NCBI RefSeq assembly: GCF_016908975.1
Contig: NZ_JAFBEX010000021.1
Coordinates: 27,841-91,840 of the forward strand
Length of the DNA: 64,000 nt
Source: Neobacillus cucumis
GTDB lineage: Bacteria > Bacillota > Bacilli > Bacillales > Cytobacillaceae
Direction: 5' to 3'
The notes under the pieces are model-generated. The model made no database searches and was not told the DNA's origin. It saw nothing but the letters and a program-made list of their open reading frames with translations. Below are positions 8,453 to 18,700 of this stretch, in pieces. Positions within the stretch are counted from its first letter, which is position 1. Each line of letters begins with the position of its first letter. The translations under genes were made by a program, and so were the position numbers.

Positions 8453-9082
8453 CTATGATTCTTTTTGACATTTTACCATGATAAATTTAAATGGAGGCTT
8501 ATTTTCCATATTCTTATGTGGCTCAACAATTTCCGAAAACTCTACCAGTCCATAGTTTCCAAATTCCTGTTTGATCGAGTCAGCATCATAAAAAAACATT
8601 TTTACCCCTTCCATAATCTCGAAATAGTCTTTACCCAGTTGTTTACCCTTTCCGAACATGGGGGCTTCCTTCGAAATAGTAGTAAAAATCATATACCCGT
8701 TTGGCTTTAACTGATTATAACAATCTTGAATAAACTTTTCTCTATCGTGACTATTCAATAAGTGAATAAGGGCATAACAAAATATTCCGTCATAAAGTTT
8801 ATGATCAAAAGGCATGTCCGTTACTGAACCATGAAAAATATTCATCTCAAGACCATTTTGCCTTGCCAAATCAATCGCTGTTTTGGAGATTTCAATACCC
8901 GTTACATTCATTCCGTTGTCAATAAACACCTTTGCATTCCTACCATATCCAATACCAGGAATCAATAGATCCTTAACTTTCTTTTCAAGGAAAAAGTCCT
9001 TTGTCAAAATGGCGGAGTCTGATGGTTCAAATCCCCACATCATTTGATTTTCTATAAAACTTGATTCCCAAAATTCTGTCAT
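8453..9082 (-). CDS. Class I SAM-dependent methyltransferase
   Basis: The 209-residue protein starts at an ATG with GGAGAT 7 nt upstream. Motif I is LLIPGIGYGRNAKVF, a variant of the usual GxGxG loop; the acidic residue binding the SAM ribose is in VTGIEIS; motif II-IV is FDHKLYDGIFCYALIHLL; post-motif LKPNGYMIFTTIS follows. The arrangement is close to TehB/thiopurine-type small-molecule methyltransferases. The acceptor cannot be read from the sequence. It is a single-gene unit: its terminator is at 8353-8390 and the next gene upstream diverges. Confidence 0.85.
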   Translation of the reverse strand: MTEFWESSFIENQMMWGFEPSDSAILTKDFFLEKKVKDLLIPGIGYGRNAKVFIDNGMNVTGIEISKTAIDLARQNGLEMNIFHGSVTDMPFDHKLYDGIFCYALIHLLNSHDREKFIQDCYNQLKPNGYMIFTTISKEAPMFGKGKQLGKDYFEIMEGVKMFFYDADSIKQEFGNYGLVEFSEIVEPHKNMENKPPFKFIMVKCQKES

Positions 9083-9189
9083 AGCTCAATCTCCTTTATA
9101 AATATTGACTCGCTACCTTTAAAATCTGCTGCTTATGTATAATTAAATTATAGCCAATTCTTTAAATAAAACATCTGAATTTATTCAAC

Positions 9190-9402
9190 TAATAAAATTG
9201 ATATAAAAATAAGCCAAATTGCAAAAAAACGGCTCCAAATTTCGAATTTGGTGCCCAAAAATGGGTTTTTGATGCAAAAAGTGGCTCCAAATTCAAAATT
9301 TTGAAATTCGAATTCTTTAGCCAAAACCGCTATCTTAGAAATGCCAGAAGTGTGGGATGCCACGTTAGCTGGCCTAGATTATGTGATAAGGTGGCTAATC
9401 GT
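9190..9402 (+). promoter_or_regulatory. Conserved palindrome-rich leader of gene A'
   Basis: Second copy of the leader at 2276-2480. Here the repeated units are GGCTCCAAATTTCGAATTTGG and the palindrome TTCAAAATTTTGAA, again bracketed by GGCT and AGCC. The arm sequences differ from copy 1 while the palindromic character is kept, which argues for selection on symmetry. Confidence 0.5.
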
Positions 9403-10254
9403 ATGAATTTAAGATCTGGCAATATTGAGGGATTTAAGCCGTTTTCGCAATTCGAAAGTTTAAAGGAGTTTAACCGCCATATGGAAATGTGGTTGCTCGA
9501 TCACAAGAAGGATTTTTCCAAAGGTGAAATCATAGGATTAAAAGGCTTAGTGCGGTTCTCTGCCAAAATCCCTGGTGTTTGTAATGCCAAAATTGGAACC
9601 ATTTTAAAAGCGATTAATCAACAATCTAGAGAAAACATCCTTTCCCGTTCGACTTTTAAACGGATGATTCTTAAAGGCAAAAAATTGGGGCTTTTCTCTG
9701 TCTATGAAACTGAAAGGAGCAACGGTTCTCAATCCAGCAATCTCTATGTATTTAATCGTTTTCCTTCTACTGAACCACCCAAACAAGAAAGCATGACCCG
9801 CCCTAAAGAAACTATTAATCTTTTAAAAACTGAAAAAGATCAAAAGATAAAAAAACGTAAAGAAGAACCGTCTAAATTGGATTACACTTATGTAAGCAAT
9901 CGTGTTCCACAGCCTTTCGTTGAGATCGTTAAATGCTTCTTTCCCGATGCAAAAGTGATTGAAGAATATTGGCATATGGCCCAAATCACTGCCTATGGCT
10001 ATGAATTAGATCAAGAAACTGATCTTATTGTTAATCTTGCCATCCAATCCTTTAAGCAGCTAATTAGAAAACTGAAGTTGACAAATGTAGTAAAAAACCC
10101 GATTGGTTACTACTATGGAATCTTGAAAGAGAAATTTTTTCAGTATTATGACGAGATGCTTAACGAAAAGCATGCAACAGGACAGATTCAATATAAACCA
10201 ATTGGTTTTGAGTATAATGGTGAAAGAATTGAGTGGGATTGGTTGAATGTATAA
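9403..10254 (+). CDS. Winged-helix-like cytosolic protein, copy A'
   Basis: This is the paralogue of the gene at 2481-3332: the same 283 residues with about 90% identity, differing mainly in the linker (RPKETINLLKTEKDQKIKK) and in scattered C-terminal positions. The ATG at 9403 has AAGGTGG 8 nt upstream. The frame is open back to 9301 through the leader, but those codons lie in the conserved non-coding palindromes and are not believed. Substitutions are largely silent or conservative, so both copies look functional. As in copy A, the role is unknown; a DNA-binding or replication-type function is inferred from the winged-helix look. Confidence 0.7.
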   Translation: MNLRSGNIEGFKPFSQFESLKEFNRHMEMWLLDHKKDFSKGEIIGLKGLVRFSAKIPGVCNAKIGTILKAINQQSRENILSRSTFKRMILKGKKLGLFSVYETERSNGSQSSNLYVFNRFPSTEPPKQESMTRPKETINLLKTEKDQKIKKRKEEPSKLDYTYVSNRVPQPFVEIVKCFFPDAKVIEEYWHMAQITAYGYELDQETDLIVNLAIQSFKQLIRKLKLTNVVKNPIGYYYGILKEKFFQYYDEMLNEKHATGQIQYKPIGFEYNGERIEWDWLNV

Positions 10255-10362
10255 ATTTTTTGGCAGAACTACATATAGATTTAAAATTCAAAAATATCAA
10301 ATGCTTTCTAGCAATTGATGCTTCCTTTTGTACTATGGTTGAATTTATTAGTCAACAATCAT

Positions 10363-11232
10363 TCACTCTCTGTTCCTATATGATAAATATTCTAAAAATT
10401 TCTTAGACGCAAGTGAAAGTGATTTTTGTTCTCTCATAGCAACACCAATATTTCTAAAAGCAGGAACCTCAAGCTCTTTCGCTATAATTTTGTGAGGAAT
10501 ACGCTGTAATATCAATTCAGGTAATATACTGATTCCTAGCCCATTTTCCACCATAGACATAATGGCATAGTCATCCCATGTTGTAAAATTAACATTGGGC
10601 GAAATTTGGTGTCTCTCAAAAATTTCGGAGATTTCTGCTTTTGCCCCCTTCTCCAACAGCATAAACGGACTGTTCAGTAAGCCGTTGATGGGAAACTTTT
10701 CGCAATTAGCAAGGGGATGATTTTGTGGAAGCACTACCAGCAAACGGTCTTGTTCCAAAAAGATGGTTTCAAGGTCTGCTTTTGGAGATAGCCGCAAAAA
10801 TCCGAAGTCAACACGCCCATTTAGTATCCAGCTCTCAATTTCTGTATAATCACCTAGCAGAAATTCAAAATCTATCTTTGGATAATCCTTCTTAAAAATT
10901 TTAATAATGTTAGGGAGCCAATGTGATGCTACGCTGGAAAATGTCCCAATCCGAATCATCCCAGATTCCATATTGTGTAAGTCTTCGATTTGCTTCATTA
11001 AGATTTCATACTCATTGCAAATTCGCTTTAATTGGGGCAGTAACTTATAACCATCCGAGGTTAAATTGATACCCGTACGTCCTCTTTCTAAAAGGGACCC
11101 CCCCCATTCCTTTTCTAAATCGTTAATCATACGGCTAATCCCAGACTGTGAATAGTCCAATGTTTCGGCAGCTTTTGTAAAACTACCCAATTCCACTGCT
11201 TTGACAAACGCCATATATTTTTGGATATTCAT
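10363..11232 (-). CDS. LysR-family transcriptional regulator
   Basis: The N-terminal winged helix (MNIQKYMAFVKAVELGSFTKAAETLDYSQSGISRMINDLEKEWGG) is the LysR signature, and residues 90-290 form the periplasmic-binding-like effector domain (GMIRIGTFSSVASHWLPNII). I chose the ATG at 11232 because AGAGGAAAGAG precedes it directly; the frame remains open 12 codons further. The product is about 289 residues, normal for the family. It diverges from the EamA transporter gene with a 290-bp intergenic region, the classical LysR arrangement, so it probably controls that exporter in response to a small metabolite, and itself. Confidence 0.9.
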   Translation of the reverse strand: MNIQKYMAFVKAVELGSFTKAAETLDYSQSGISRMINDLEKEWGGSLLERGRTGINLTSDGYKLLPQLKRICNEYEILMKQIEDLHNMESGMIRIGTFSSVASHWLPNIIKIFKKDYPKIDFEFLLGDYTEIESWILNGRVDFGFLRLSPKADLETIFLEQDRLLVVLPQNHPLANCEKFPINGLLNSPFMLLEKGAKAEISEIFERHQISPNVNFTTWDDYAIMSMVENGLGISILPELILQRIPHKIIAKELEVPAFRNIGVAMREQKSLSLASKKFLEYLSYRNRE

Positions 11233-11523
11233 ATCTCTTTCCTCTTTCCATCTGGTTTTGTCATACATATCATGCTAAACATCCGTTTTTGTTATGTATG
11301 TGAGTATGATATATTATTGCTATTCATTATTCAAGTTAGGAAAGGAAAAGGTGTTTAACGATGTTTTTTGTGAGTGATATTATGAACAAAGCACCAGACA
11401 GCTACAATTCTCATCTATAAGAAACGGTCTAAAAGCACATTCCGAAAGTGATCGAAATTCATAAAAAGAATTAAAAACAGATTAAGAATCTGCGAAATAT
11501 AAGCAGATTCGTAGGAGTAGACG

Positions 11524-12417
11524 ATGACATCTAAAATTCAGTTTATATTATCAATGATTATTTTCGGTACAATTGGTATAGTTGTTCGAAACATTGATCT
11601 ATCTTCGAGCGAAAGAGCTTTACTAAGCAGTTTCATAGGATGCTTATTTTTACTGTTCATATTCTTCATCATTAAGAAAAAAATATCATGGAAGCTAGTT
11701 AAATCCAATGCTTTATTTTTGATTCTTTCAAGTATTGCATTGGGAGGAAATTGGATTTTTCTTTATCAATCGTATGACCATACGACAATTGCCAATGCAA
11801 CACTAGGTTATTACTTTGCACCTGTATTTGTGATGATTCTTTCTCCCTTTGTACTTCGGGAACAATTATCCATCAAGAAAATGGTTTGTATTGGTGTAGC
11901 GATCATAGGGATGTTTATGATTATAGGAGAAGGCGTCAGAGCATCCAGCTCAGATGACCTTCTGGGACTTTCCTTTGGATTAATCGCAGCTGCATTTTAT
12001 GCTGCGTTATTGCTTCTAAATAAATTTATTAAAGATATGGGAAAGTTAGAGTTGACCATCATACAGCTTGGAACAACTACTTTACTTCTATTGCCATATG
12101 TTTTCTTTACTAAAGGCTTTGTTATCTTTGAAGTATCAAGCTCTTCCATTCCTTTTATTTTCATTTTAGGGATTATCAATACAGGAATTGGGTTTTGGTT
12201 ATTTTTCTCTGGTATGGAAGGATTAAAAGGACAAAGTATAGCTATGCTAAGTTATGTAGACCCATTTGTAGCTATATTGATTTCCGCTATTATTCTCCAT
12301 GAACAAATGACTAGTAATCAAATACTGGGTGGTGCACTCCTGTTGGGTTCAACATTTGTTAGTGAAACAAAACTTATTAGATTATCCAAACAGAGCACAA
12401 AGATTTTATCGAAATAG
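11524..12417 (+). CDS. EamA-family (DMT) transporter
   Basis: The 297-residue protein has ten predicted membrane helices in two EamA repeats (about 5-140 and 150-285). Typical signatures are FILGIINTGIGFWLFFSGMEGLKGQSIAMLSYVDPFVAILIS in the second repeat. Members of this family export amino acids, metabolites or drugs; the substrate is not predictable. The ATG follows AGGAGTAGACG. The divergently transcribed LysR regulator next door probably controls it. Between the two lies a short frame, 11361-11420 (MFFVSDIMNKAPDSYNSHL), with a good ribosome site; it may be a leader peptide or a gene remnant. Confidence 0.9.
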   Translation: MTSKIQFILSMIIFGTIGIVVRNIDLSSSERALLSSFIGCLFLLFIFFIIKKKISWKLVKSNALFLILSSIALGGNWIFLYQSYDHTTIANATLGYYFAPVFVMILSPFVLREQLSIKKMVCIGVAIIGMFMIIGEGVRASSSDDLLGLSFGLIAAAFYAALLLLNKFIKDMGKLELTIIQLGTTTLLLLPYVFFTKGFVIFEVSSSSIPFIFILGIINTGIGFWLFFSGMEGLKGQSIAMLSYVDPFVAILISAIILHEQMTSNQILGGALLLGSTFVSETKLIRLSKQSTKILSK

Positions 12418-12420
12418 TGA

Positions 12421-12455
12421 TAAGAGCAGTGGGATATTTTTCTCCACTGCTCTTA
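12421..12455 (+). terminator. Terminator of the EamA gene
   Basis: TAAGAGCAGTGG and CCACTGCTCTTA form a perfect 12-bp stem immediately after the stop codon, followed by a short T/A tract. Confidence 0.85.
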
Positions 12456-12615
12456 ATTTATGTTATATATCCTTTTTAACAAAAATATTACTTGAGACTT
12501 TTAAAAAGTTATATTCACTCGCAAAATAATCATTTTAGGAAAAATAGAAAAGTCTTCTAAATAATCGGCAGATACCAATGGATCCTTAGTAATTTACTTC
12601 CTTTTATATGGCCCA

Positions 12616-13551
12616 TTATTCCAGTCCCCCGCCAAAAATGGCCACTGTTTGCCTTTCAGGAGCAAAATCCTGACCGTTCCATTTCAATACAGTCAGTACA
12701 GTTCCCAGACTGTCCGCATTGTACCTGCCAGCAATCCGTTGATAGGCTTGAAGTTCATATAGATTATCTCTGTTAAAATCAATTGGATATAATCCAGACA
12801 AAGGATTCACCCACCCATTAATGGGAGCATTTAAAATACCTTGGGGGTTATAAATCTCCGATAAATATTCCTTCCCCTTATAAGTAAGATCAAGAATATA
12901 CTTTTCTTTTAGATAATGACTGATTACCTTTACTCTATATTGATTTTCAAATGTCACATAGTACTTATAAGAATCATTGAATGCATCCGAATCAAAAATC
13001 TGCCTCAATTGACCGTTCATATAAGAATAGATATACGCATAAATTGTGCCGCCGCTTCCACCGGTGTCAATGACTATTAAAATATCATCGCCCTTTTTAC
13101 TCGTAAAATTACCTAGAAAAAGAGTGGGATTGTAGCCAGAGTTATTTTTAAAATGAATGTGGTCATAGTGATGGGTCTTGCCATTTTGGACAACCAATGT
13201 AATGTCTTTCCAAAATGGACTATCAGGGGTTTTATTGGCAGTTAGAAAGACATTATCCTGTATCCCGTCCCCATCAATATCTCCCCTCTTGACGGTTACT
13301 ATGGTTGGACGATTGGGATGTATTTGTCTTGAATCAGCTGATTGTATTCCTGCCCGCATTTCTAAAAGTTTGTGCTTTGAAGGATAAGGATTGGGAAAAG
13401 ACAATGCCATATCAATTGTTTGCATGGCTTCAGTTGTTAATCCGGCTCTGGCCTGCGTATTAGCCAAACAATACCAATAATAGGGATGATTCGTTTCACG
13501 TATTTTTGTGTAATAGTGATGGAGCTCTTTATGGAAATCATTGGTGTCCAT
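12616..13551 (-). CDS. FG-GAP/VCBS-like protein with TPR-like N-terminus, copy B'
   Basis: This paralogue of the gene at 3514-4446 is about 90% identical in protein sequence and has the same likely start (MDTNDFHKEL after GGTGG). The calcium-loop motifs GDIDGDGIQDNVFLTA and FTSKKGDDILIVID are kept. It ends one residue later (FGGGLE against FDGEL). The homology with copy B runs on through about 150 bp upstream, to roughly 13730. In locus 1 genes A and B are neighbours; here the LysR/EamA pair lies between A' and B'. Function unknown; a spore- or surface-associated role is only a guess from the family's distribution. Confidence 0.65.
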   Translation of the reverse strand: MDTNDFHKELHHYYTKIRETNHPYYWYCLANTQARAGLTTEAMQTIDMALSFPNPYPSKHKLLEMRAGIQSADSRQIHPNRPTIVTVKRGDIDGDGIQDNVFLTANKTPDSPFWKDITLVVQNGKTHHYDHIHFKNNSGYNPTLFLGNFTSKKGDDILIVIDTGGSGGTIYAYIYSYMNGQLRQIFDSDAFNDSYKYYVTFENQYRVKVISHYLKEKYILDLTYKGKEYLSEIYNPQGILNAPINGWVNPLSGLYPIDFNRDNLYELQAYQRIAGRYNADSLGTVLTVLKWNGQDFAPERQTVAIFGGGLE

Positions 13552-13772
13552 ATGCATCCCACCTGTTTTATTATTCTCCATATAGATTTATGTACAAATT
13601 CATAGGCGCATTCCTAGGTCCGTCCAACCCAAACAAGAAAACCAAAGGATTAAAGGTCACACAAATAGGGCTGCCTCAGCAACCCAATCTAGAACTTCAC
13701 CAAAAGGTTTTTTCTCCTTAATATTACATAAACCTCCAGGATAACAATTTACTGTTTCGATATCGAAATCCA

Positions 13773-14093
13773 TTAATCGACAAAAACGCCCCAACCATCA
13801 GAATAACCACCCAGTGGTTTACTTATGTTGTCTAATTTCTTCTGGATGTTAATTAATTCATTATAATTCAAAAGCATTCTTTTTGAGCAACAGCATGCCC
13901 ACTCGTCTGTTTCGTCGTCTTGCTCTAAAAAACAATTGAACCCTTCTCCTTTTAGTACCTGCGATAATTTTTCACCTGTTGTTTGATCAGGGACGGCCAC
14001 AAAAAATTCGACTGATTGTGGTTTTTTAAAATTCACTCCATCTTTATAGAGACTTTGCAAGGCATCTCCATCAGCATCATTTGGAAATTTCAT
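13773..14093 (-). CDS. RraB-family protein (ribonuclease E inhibitor-like)
   Basis: The 106-residue product reads MKFPNDADGDALQSLYKDG, then VEFFVAVPDQTTGEKLSQVL and QDDETDEWACCCSKRMLLNY. This is the RraB fold, an alpha/beta domain often described as a regulator of ribonuclease E. Bacillus lacks RNase E of the E. coli kind, so the partner must be something else and the annotation should be read as a fold name. The start at 14093 is supported by GGAGG 8 nt upstream; the ATG at 14108 lies upstream of that site. It follows the DUF4145-like gene on the same strand with about 30 bp between them, so the two may form an operon. Confidence 0.75.
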   Translation of the reverse strand: MKFPNDADGDALQSLYKDGVNFKKPQSVEFFVAVPDQTTGEKLSQVLKGEGFNCFLEQDDETDEWACCCSKRMLLNYNELINIQKKLDNISKPLGGYSDGWGVFVD

Positions 14094-14122
14094 TCGTTTT
14101 CCCTCCATGATATTTCATCCTT

Positions 14123-15142
14123 TTAATGTTTTATTTTCACCAGATGAACATCATTTAAATTTTGTAAAAATGTTTCTAATTCATCATCTGTTCCAAAATT
14201 ATATAAATACCCATAGTTTATAGGAGTTTTCCCCTTATTTATTGCCTTTGGAAATTGTTTTAATGCCGTACTACTAAATTTTTTTCCTGTACTTTTTAAA
14301 TCATCATTCATTTCAATAGTCTTTGGATTTAAAACAATGCTTGTTTTTTTGTTATTAATCAAATAAACAAGTTCTTTACTGTTTAAATGCTCTAACTCTA
14401 TTGCTTTAGTGGTTTCATAGTTTTTATTAAAGTTATACTTTTTAAATATACTTACTATATTTTCTTTTTCCTTGCTGAGGGGTAACCTTTCTCCAGAACC
14501 TAATACCATACTCTCTTTATCATCTGCATATTTATCTTCCTGCTGTTGTGGACTTCCAGTTTCTGCATTGATATCAGAAATGTTTTCTTTGTCGGCTTTT
14601 ATTGCTTCTAATTGTCGTTCAAACACTTCCCTCATCTCATCGACTTTTTGCAAGGTCTGATCAAAGTAAGGCTTAAGTAATGCATCCAAGTCATTTAGTT
14701 CCAATGAATTGGTTTCTTGATGGACGTTAACAGGAAGCTGATACTTCGGAGCTGTAAATTGATGGCTAACATACACTTCCATATACCATACACTGATTTC
14801 AAATAATAACTTGTGAGCTTCCAAAATATCCTTTAACTCTATTTCTTTTAAATCATGTGCTGCTTTATTCCCCATCTTCCGGATCCACTCCAGCTTCAAA
14901 TAAATCTCTTCCGGAATAATGTCTTGACGATATAATTTATGTATTCGTTCTGCAGGCTTTAAAGGATAGATAGCCTCCAAGCTCTCTGTATCGCTAATTT
15001 TCTTAACAAGTTTCTCACAATATAAACGAGCCTGGATCAATGCTGACTGGGGTTGATTGAATAATTGGGCTTCAATTCGATGTGCAAGATCGGCTAATTC
15101 ATCGGAAAATTCTCTAACGAAATCAAATAGACAGTTATTCAT
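14123..15142 (-). CDS. DUF4145-like protein
   Basis: The 339-residue protein starts after an excellent GGAGGTAAGAG. Residues 1-130 form a helical domain (ALIQARLYCEKLVKKI, IRKMGNKAAHDLKEIELKDILEAHKLLFEISVWY) matching the DUF4145 type, which often occurs at the N-terminus of type I restriction R subunits and defence-linked proteins. A long acidic coiled linker with the pair QLEAIKADKENISDIN follows, then a small alpha/beta C-terminal domain (about 230-339). There is no nuclease or helicase motif here. Function unknown. It is followed on the same strand by the RraB-like gene. Confidence 0.6.
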   Translation of the reverse strand: MNNCLFDFVREFSDELADLAHRIEAQLFNQPQSALIQARLYCEKLVKKISDTESLEAIYPLKPAERIHKLYRQDIIPEEIYLKLEWIRKMGNKAAHDLKEIELKDILEAHKLLFEISVWYMEVYVSHQFTAPKYQLPVNVHQETNSLELNDLDALLKPYFDQTLQKVDEMREVFERQLEAIKADKENISDINAETGSPQQQEDKYADDKESMVLGSGERLPLSKEKENIVSIFKKYNFNKNYETTKAIELEHLNSKELVYLINNKKTSIVLNPKTIEMNDDLKSTGKKFSSTALKQFPKAINKGKTPINYGYLYNFGTDDELETFLQNLNDVHLVKIKH

Positions 15143-15383
15143 CTCTTACCTCCGTATATAAACGTATCTACTAATGATTTTATATATAAAATGATACTAT
15201 CATAATTTTGTAGTATTTGTAATAATCTATCTAGTTCTTATAGTTTATCTTACGATTTCCCCCATCCATACAAAAACCACTTACAAACATTGATTATACA
15301 GATATTATTTAAAAAAATAAAAACCTCTATAGACTTCCATTTAATTAATTTGAAATTTTAAATTACATGCTTTTTCAAATAAA

Positions 15384-15418
15384 AAAGACATCTGCCTTAA
15401 TATCTTGCAGATGTCTTT
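15384..15418 (-). terminator. Terminator after the small membrane protein
   Basis: AAAGACATCTGC and GCAGATGTCTTT form a perfect 12-bp stem with A/T tracts on both sides, about 55 bp past the stop codon at 15474. Confidence 0.8.
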
Positions 15419-15473
15419 AGACTACTATCCAACTATTACTTCACATTATTTATGTTAAACATTTACCCCGTTT

Positions 15474-15641
15474 TTAATTTTTTAGATTATCTAGCTTTTC
15501 AGAAATAGATTTTAGGATATTGTTCTTTTCCTGCTGTATTTTTAGGAACTTTATTAAAAACCAAATTATAAACACAACAGGAGCAATATAAAATAAGATA
15601 GTCACAAATGGAAAAATTGAAAAAAGAATATTCTCTGACAT
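15474..15641 (-). CDS. 55-residue single-span membrane protein
   Basis: MSENILFSIFPFVTILFYIAP leads into one long hydrophobic helix (about 5-28), followed by a charged helical tail (KFLKIQQEKNNILKSISEKLDNL). The ATG follows AGAGGG at 8 nt, and a terminator follows the stop, so it is likely a real small gene. Similar short membrane proteins with a coiled tail are widespread in Bacillus and mostly uncharacterised. It lies between the hybrid kinase gene and the DUF4145-like gene on the same strand. Confidence 0.65.
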   Translation of the reverse strand: MSENILFSIFPFVTILFYIAPVVFIIWFLIKFLKIQQEKNNILKSISEKLDNLKN

Positions 15642-15773
15642 AATTAACCCTCTTTATTGGATAATTACACCATAATATAATTCCTTCTTTTTACTAGATT
15701 GTTTATTTTGGTATTGATCAGCCTACTGAATCTTTAGTCCTCTGATTCTTGATTTCTAAGGAGGTTCAAATAG

Positions 15774-18700
15774 TCATCCGTTTTGTGTACTATTTGAGTA
15801 ATTATTCTCAACTAGACCCAATGGTAGCCTAATCTCAACTGTTGTACCTTGATTTTCTTTGCTATCAAATGTCAGTGTTCCCTTATGTTGTTTGATAATC
15901 CTGAAGCAGGTCATCAACCCTAAACCCGTTCCTTTTTCTTTGTTGCTATAGAAAGGCTCTCCTAGTCTTTTTAATCGTTCTTCGCTAATTCCGACACCAT
16001 TATCCCTTATCTGAATGATGAGATGATCCTGATTGATAAAAGCTTTGATTCCTATGAAACCATTATCCTTTATATCTGTTGCTTCAAAACTATTCTTGCA
16101 TAGGTTGATTAATACTTGTTTCATTTGATTGGCATCACACATAACCAATGGGAGGTCCTGTTCTATTTCAATCGAAAAGTTAACATCATTAAGGAGTGTT
16201 TCTGATTCTAGTAATGTTTCAATTTCTTTTAACAATAAAGGGATATTTACTAGTTTAGGTTGGATTTCTTGTGGTTTGGCTAGTGTAAGAAATTCTTTTA
16301 TTATCTCCTCAACCCTATTAAACTCGGCCAGGATGACGTTAAAGTATTCAGGTTTTACGAAACCTTCCCGGAATAACTGGATAAACCCTTTTATAGATGT
16401 TAGAGGATTTCTGATCTCATGTGCAACTCCTGCGGCCAACTCCCCAACTAACGACAATTTCTCAGCATTCCTTAGCATTTCTTCCGCTTTTCTTTTCTCT
16501 GTAATATCTTTTGATACAACCATAATATGTTCCACTTGGTCATTTTCACCCATGACTGGTGTTCCTGTACAATCAAATAATTTCCATTCACCATTTGCAT
16601 GTAACAGCCTAAACTCAGCTTTAACAGGTAATTTAGTCCTGATCACCTCTGCGAATTGACGCATGGTAATGTCCACATCCTCAGGATGAATAAGATCTAA
16701 TGTACTATTTCCTTCAAAATATTCAGATGAATAACCAAGTACGTTTTCGTGTGATGGGGATGCATAGATACCTTTCCGATTTAAATCGAATAAAATAATT
16801 AAATCGGTCATGTTTTCAGCAATTAGGCGGTATTTCGTTTCACTTTCCAGCAAAGCTTTTTCAGCCTTCTTTCGATCGGTAATATCGATACATGAGCCAA
16901 TTACTTCCACCACTTCGCCACCACGTTTAATTGGGCTTAACGCTGCTAGATACGAAATTCCATTAAGCTCATCTTCATAATTTACATTTTCTTCACCATT
17001 CCACGCTCTCTGGTAGTATACTTGCTTTTTCACTGCCATCTCTTCCGGAAGAAAATCCTTCAACTGTTTTCCTACTACAAGACTCGGAATAAGGCCTAAG
17101 CGATACAATAGTTCACCATCACACAAGGTGTGAATAAATTTCCCGTCTATGTTTTTAAATTTAAATGTCATACCCTGCTGTAATCGAATCGTTTCATTTA
17201 ATTCTTTTCTTGCGATGCGTACCAATTCTTCAGACCACATGCGTTCATTAACATCCTGCGAGATTCCATATTCCTTGACAACGTTTTGAATGTCCATTAT
17301 CGAATTTTCTAATTCGTTTTCTAAAAGTGGTTTCGTAAATAGATATCCTTGTCCTTCATCACAAAGATGTTCCTGTAAAAACACAAGTTGCTCCTTTGTT
17401 TCAATTCCCTCTGCAACCACATTTAAATTCAAATTATGGGCCATGGAAATAATGGTTTTAATAATCGTTTCATCATTCGGATTATTTTGCAGTCTCCGTA
17501 CAAAGGACTGATCAATCTTCAAAGTATCCAAAGGAAATTTTTGTAAATCATTTAAAGAACTAAAGCCAGTCCCAAAATCATCAATACTAATGCGAACTCC
17601 AATCCTTTTAAGCTTTTGTAGGGTTGTAATGGTACGTTCTATATTAGCTGTTATGCTTTCGGTAATTTCTAATTCCAAATATCGAGGTTCTAGCCTTGTC
17701 TCATTTAGGATCCTGGCAACTGTTTCATCTAAATTAGAAAGAGTAAATTGCTTGGCTGATAGATTGACAGAAATCGTGGTGTGAAATCCTTTTTGCTGCC
17801 ACTCTTTATTTTGCTTACAAGCAGTATATAAAGCCCATTCACCAATAGGAATAATTAGTCCTGTTTCTTCTGCAATTGGAATAAAGGTTCCAGGTGATAC
17901 CTGGCCCCATTCTGGATGGTTCCAGCGGATTAAGGCTTCTACACCTACAATTTTTCCTGTTTTCAAACTCACTTTTGGCTGATAGTGAAGGAGTAACTCC
18001 CCTTGTTCAACCGCTTTATGAAGATCCATTTCCAATTTCAAGGGATTGATATTATAAGCCTGATTATATGATGAATAAAACTTAAAATTATTTTTCCCTT
18101 CCTTTTTAGCTTGGTACATAGCAAAATCAGCACGCTTAATTAAGGTTTCCACCGTCTTACCATCTTCTGGGAAAATACTGATTCCAATGCTCGGAGAAGT
18201 ATAGATATCATAATTTTGAATCCTAATTGGAGCAGCCACAACATCCATCATTCTCCTGCTCACCTTTGCAGCCACATCTCGATCAGCATTTTTCAGAATA
18301 ATAATAAATTCATCTCCACCTTGCCTAAAAACGATGTCTTTATCATTTAAAGATAAGCTAAGACGTTGGGCTACCTCTTTGAGCAATTCGTCACCTGTAT
18401 TGTGACCGAGGGTATCATTGACCACTTTAAACCGGTCAAGATCCATAAATAAAACAGCCATTTTTTGTTCTCTTTTTGCTGCACTGACCAGTTCGCTTGT
18501 TAGACTTGCATTTAATTTATTGCGATTTGGCAAACCTGTTAAATAATCATGATATGCCATATGTTCATTTGCTTTTTCTATTTCCACTTGTTTAGTAATG
18601 TTCTGGGCTATCCCAAAAACACCATTAACTCCTTCATTTACGAAAATAGGTACCACTGTCACATTTAAATGAATAATCGAACCCTTCCTATCTAATATAG

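Noticed and set aside
8276..8458. 60-codon plus-strand frame
   Set aside because: It overlaps the perfect 12-bp terminator stem and has no ribosome site.
11361..11420. Leader peptide MFFVSDIMNKAPDSYNSHL in front of the EamA gene
   Set aside because: The ribosome site is good, but there is no attenuator structure and the downstream frame looks like a gene remnant; left as a note in the EamA entry.
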